Source: Oscillospiraceae bacterium
Lineage (GTDB): Bacteria; Bacillota; Clostridia; Oscillospirales; Ruminococcaceae
Assembly (NCBI GenBank): GCA_017848075.1
Contig: JAGALG010000239.1
Location: 1 to 5,931 of the forward strand
DNA length: 5,931 nt
Reading direction: 5' to 3'
Notes under the pieces: model-generated
Database searches by the model: none
Told to the model about the DNA's origin: nothing
Seen by the model: only the letters and a program-made list of their open reading frames with translations
In this document: positions 5,103-5,931 of the stretch, piece after piece
Position numbering within the stretch: position 1 is the stretch's first letter
Layout of the letters: the number at the start of each line of letters is the position of its first letter
Position numbers and translations under genes: made by a program

Positions 5103-5931
5103 ATGAGAATTGCATTTGCGGGCAATCCAAACAGTGGTAAAACTACCATGTACAATGCGCTGACCGGCCGCAACGAGAAAGTTGGTAACTGGGCTGGCGT
5201 TACAGTTGATAAAAAAGAAGCGCTGATCAAAAAAGCGTATGCCGGTGATCAGGAGCTGATCGCGGTAGACCTTCCGGGCGCGTACTCTATGTCCCCATTC
5301 ACTTCTGAAGAAAGCATCACCAGCTCTTATGTAAAAAATGAGAACCCAGATGCAATCATCAATATTGTGGATGCAACCAACCTGAGCAGAAGCTTGTTCT
5401 TTACCACTCAGCTGTTGGAACTGGGTGTTCCTGTGGTTGTAGCACTGAATAAATCGGATATTAACCATAAAAAAGATACCAAAATCGATGTAAAAGCACT
5501 GTCTGAAAAACTGGGCTGTCCAGTAATCGAGACCACCGCTACCAATGCAAATGGTCTGGCAGATGTAGTAAAAGCAGCAGTTGAGCTGAAAGGTCTGGAG
5601 CAGCAGGCTCCTTATGTTCAGGGCAATATCGACCTGAACAGCAAAGAAGCCGTTGAAACTGCCGACCGCAAACGCTTCGAATTTGTAAATGGTATTGTTG
5701 CACAGGTAGAAAAACGCAAAGTTCTTACCAAAAACAGAAACTTCCAGGATAGCATTGACGCAGTTCTGACCAATAAATGGTTGGGTATTCCGATTTTCGC
5801 CGTGGTTATGTTCCTGGTATTTGATATTTCCCAGTCCTCCCTCGGCCCATGGATCGCTGATACACTGGTGGCATGGCTGGAAGGTATTCAGGGTATGATC
5901 GCTGAAATGGTTTCCGGTGCATCCCCACTGC
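5103..5931 (+). CDS. feoB: Ferrous iron transport protein B, GTPase-permease (3' end missing)
   Basis: The visible 276 residues are the N-terminal part of FeoB, the inner-membrane Fe(II) importer; full-length members have roughly 600-800 residues. The G-protein domain has G1 GNPNSGKT (residues 7-14), G2 GNWAGVTV (28-35), G3 DLPGAYS (56-62) and G4 NKSD (116-119). The VDATNLSRSLF segment (89-99) is typical of FeoB. A helical spacer with the ADRKRFEFV motif follows, and the first membrane segment begins near residue 226 (WLGIPIFAVVMFLVFDI). AAGGAGG at 5089-5095, 7 bases before the ATG, fixes the start. It may be transcribed by read-through of the terminator at 4998-5025 or from a promoter near 5040-5068. 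No damage is seen; the gene simply continues beyond the window. Confidence 0.97.
   Translation, partial: MRIAFAGNPNSGKTTMYNALTGRNEKVGNWAGVTVDKKEALIKKAYAGDQELIAVDLPGAYSMSPFTSEESITSSYVKNENPDAIINIVDATNLSRSLFFTTQLLELGVPVVVALNKSDINHKKDTKIDVKALSEKLGCPVIETTATNANGLADVVKAAVELKGLEQQAPYVQGNIDLNSKEAVETADRKRFEFVNGIVAQVEKRKVLTKNRNFQDSIDAVLTNKWLGIPIFAVVMFLVFDISQSSLGPWIADTLVAWLEGIQGMIAEMVSGASPL

Noticed and set aside
4992..5468. A 158-codon open frame on the minus strand opposite feoB.
   Set aside because: It lies opposite the conserved FeoB G-domain; it is a shadow of that coding sequence with no family resemblance.

Overview
The window reads as part of a Bacillota chromosome, most likely an anaerobic gut-type clostridium or close relative. 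This is inferred from the mid-range base composition, strong AGGAGG-type ribosome sites, compact T-tailed terminators, and the protein families present: a clostridial-style ABC permease with an accessory surface protein, a NorM-like MATE pump, a flavoredoxin, and FeoA/FeoB. There are no mobile-element, phage, CRISPR, tRNA or rRNA signals. The genus cannot be named from the sequence alone.

Layout. (1) Bases 1-2371, plus strand: the 3' part of a gene for an extracytoplasmic beta-domain protein with a C-terminal membrane anchor. It overlaps by 14 bases a complete MacB/FtsX-type ABC permease gene. The ATPase partner is not in the window and probably lies upstream. (2) A perfect 17-bp hairpin at 2371-2408 separates this operon from the convergent gene and touches both stop codons. 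(3) Bases 2408-4504, minus strand: a MATE multidrug/cation antiporter gene and, upstream of it, a flavoredoxin (flavin reductase-like FMN-binding) gene. The flavoredoxin gene has its own terminator, so these are two transcription units. (4) Bases 4505-4769: a divergent control region. (5) Bases 4670-5931, plus strand: feoA, an intrinsic terminator, then the 5' third or so of feoB for ferrous iron uptake. feoB runs off the window.

The main regulatory observation is that the MATE and flavoredoxin genes, although separated by a terminator, have nearly the same promoter. Each has a TTGAC-type -35 box, a 19-bp spacer instead of 17, and an imperfect dyad of the form ACWTMAAG-N4-CTTCARGT in the spacer, at the same distance from the -10 box. 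The two 31-bp promoters match at 24 positions. Long spacers with a central dyad are the hallmark of MerR-family activator promoters (SoxR, BmrR, NmlR/AdhR type). The pair is therefore probably a small regulon responding to redox, electrophile or drug stress, with the regulator encoded elsewhere.

The second observation is that feoA and feoB, usually tightly co-transcribed, are separated here by 120 bases holding a terminator and a possible second promoter. A GTTAGC-N4-G(C/G)TAAC dyad occurs in both leaders, and a Fur-box-like sequence overlaps the feoA -10 box. This suggests metal-responsive control at two points. No wholly new system is evident; the novelty lies in the regulatory architecture.
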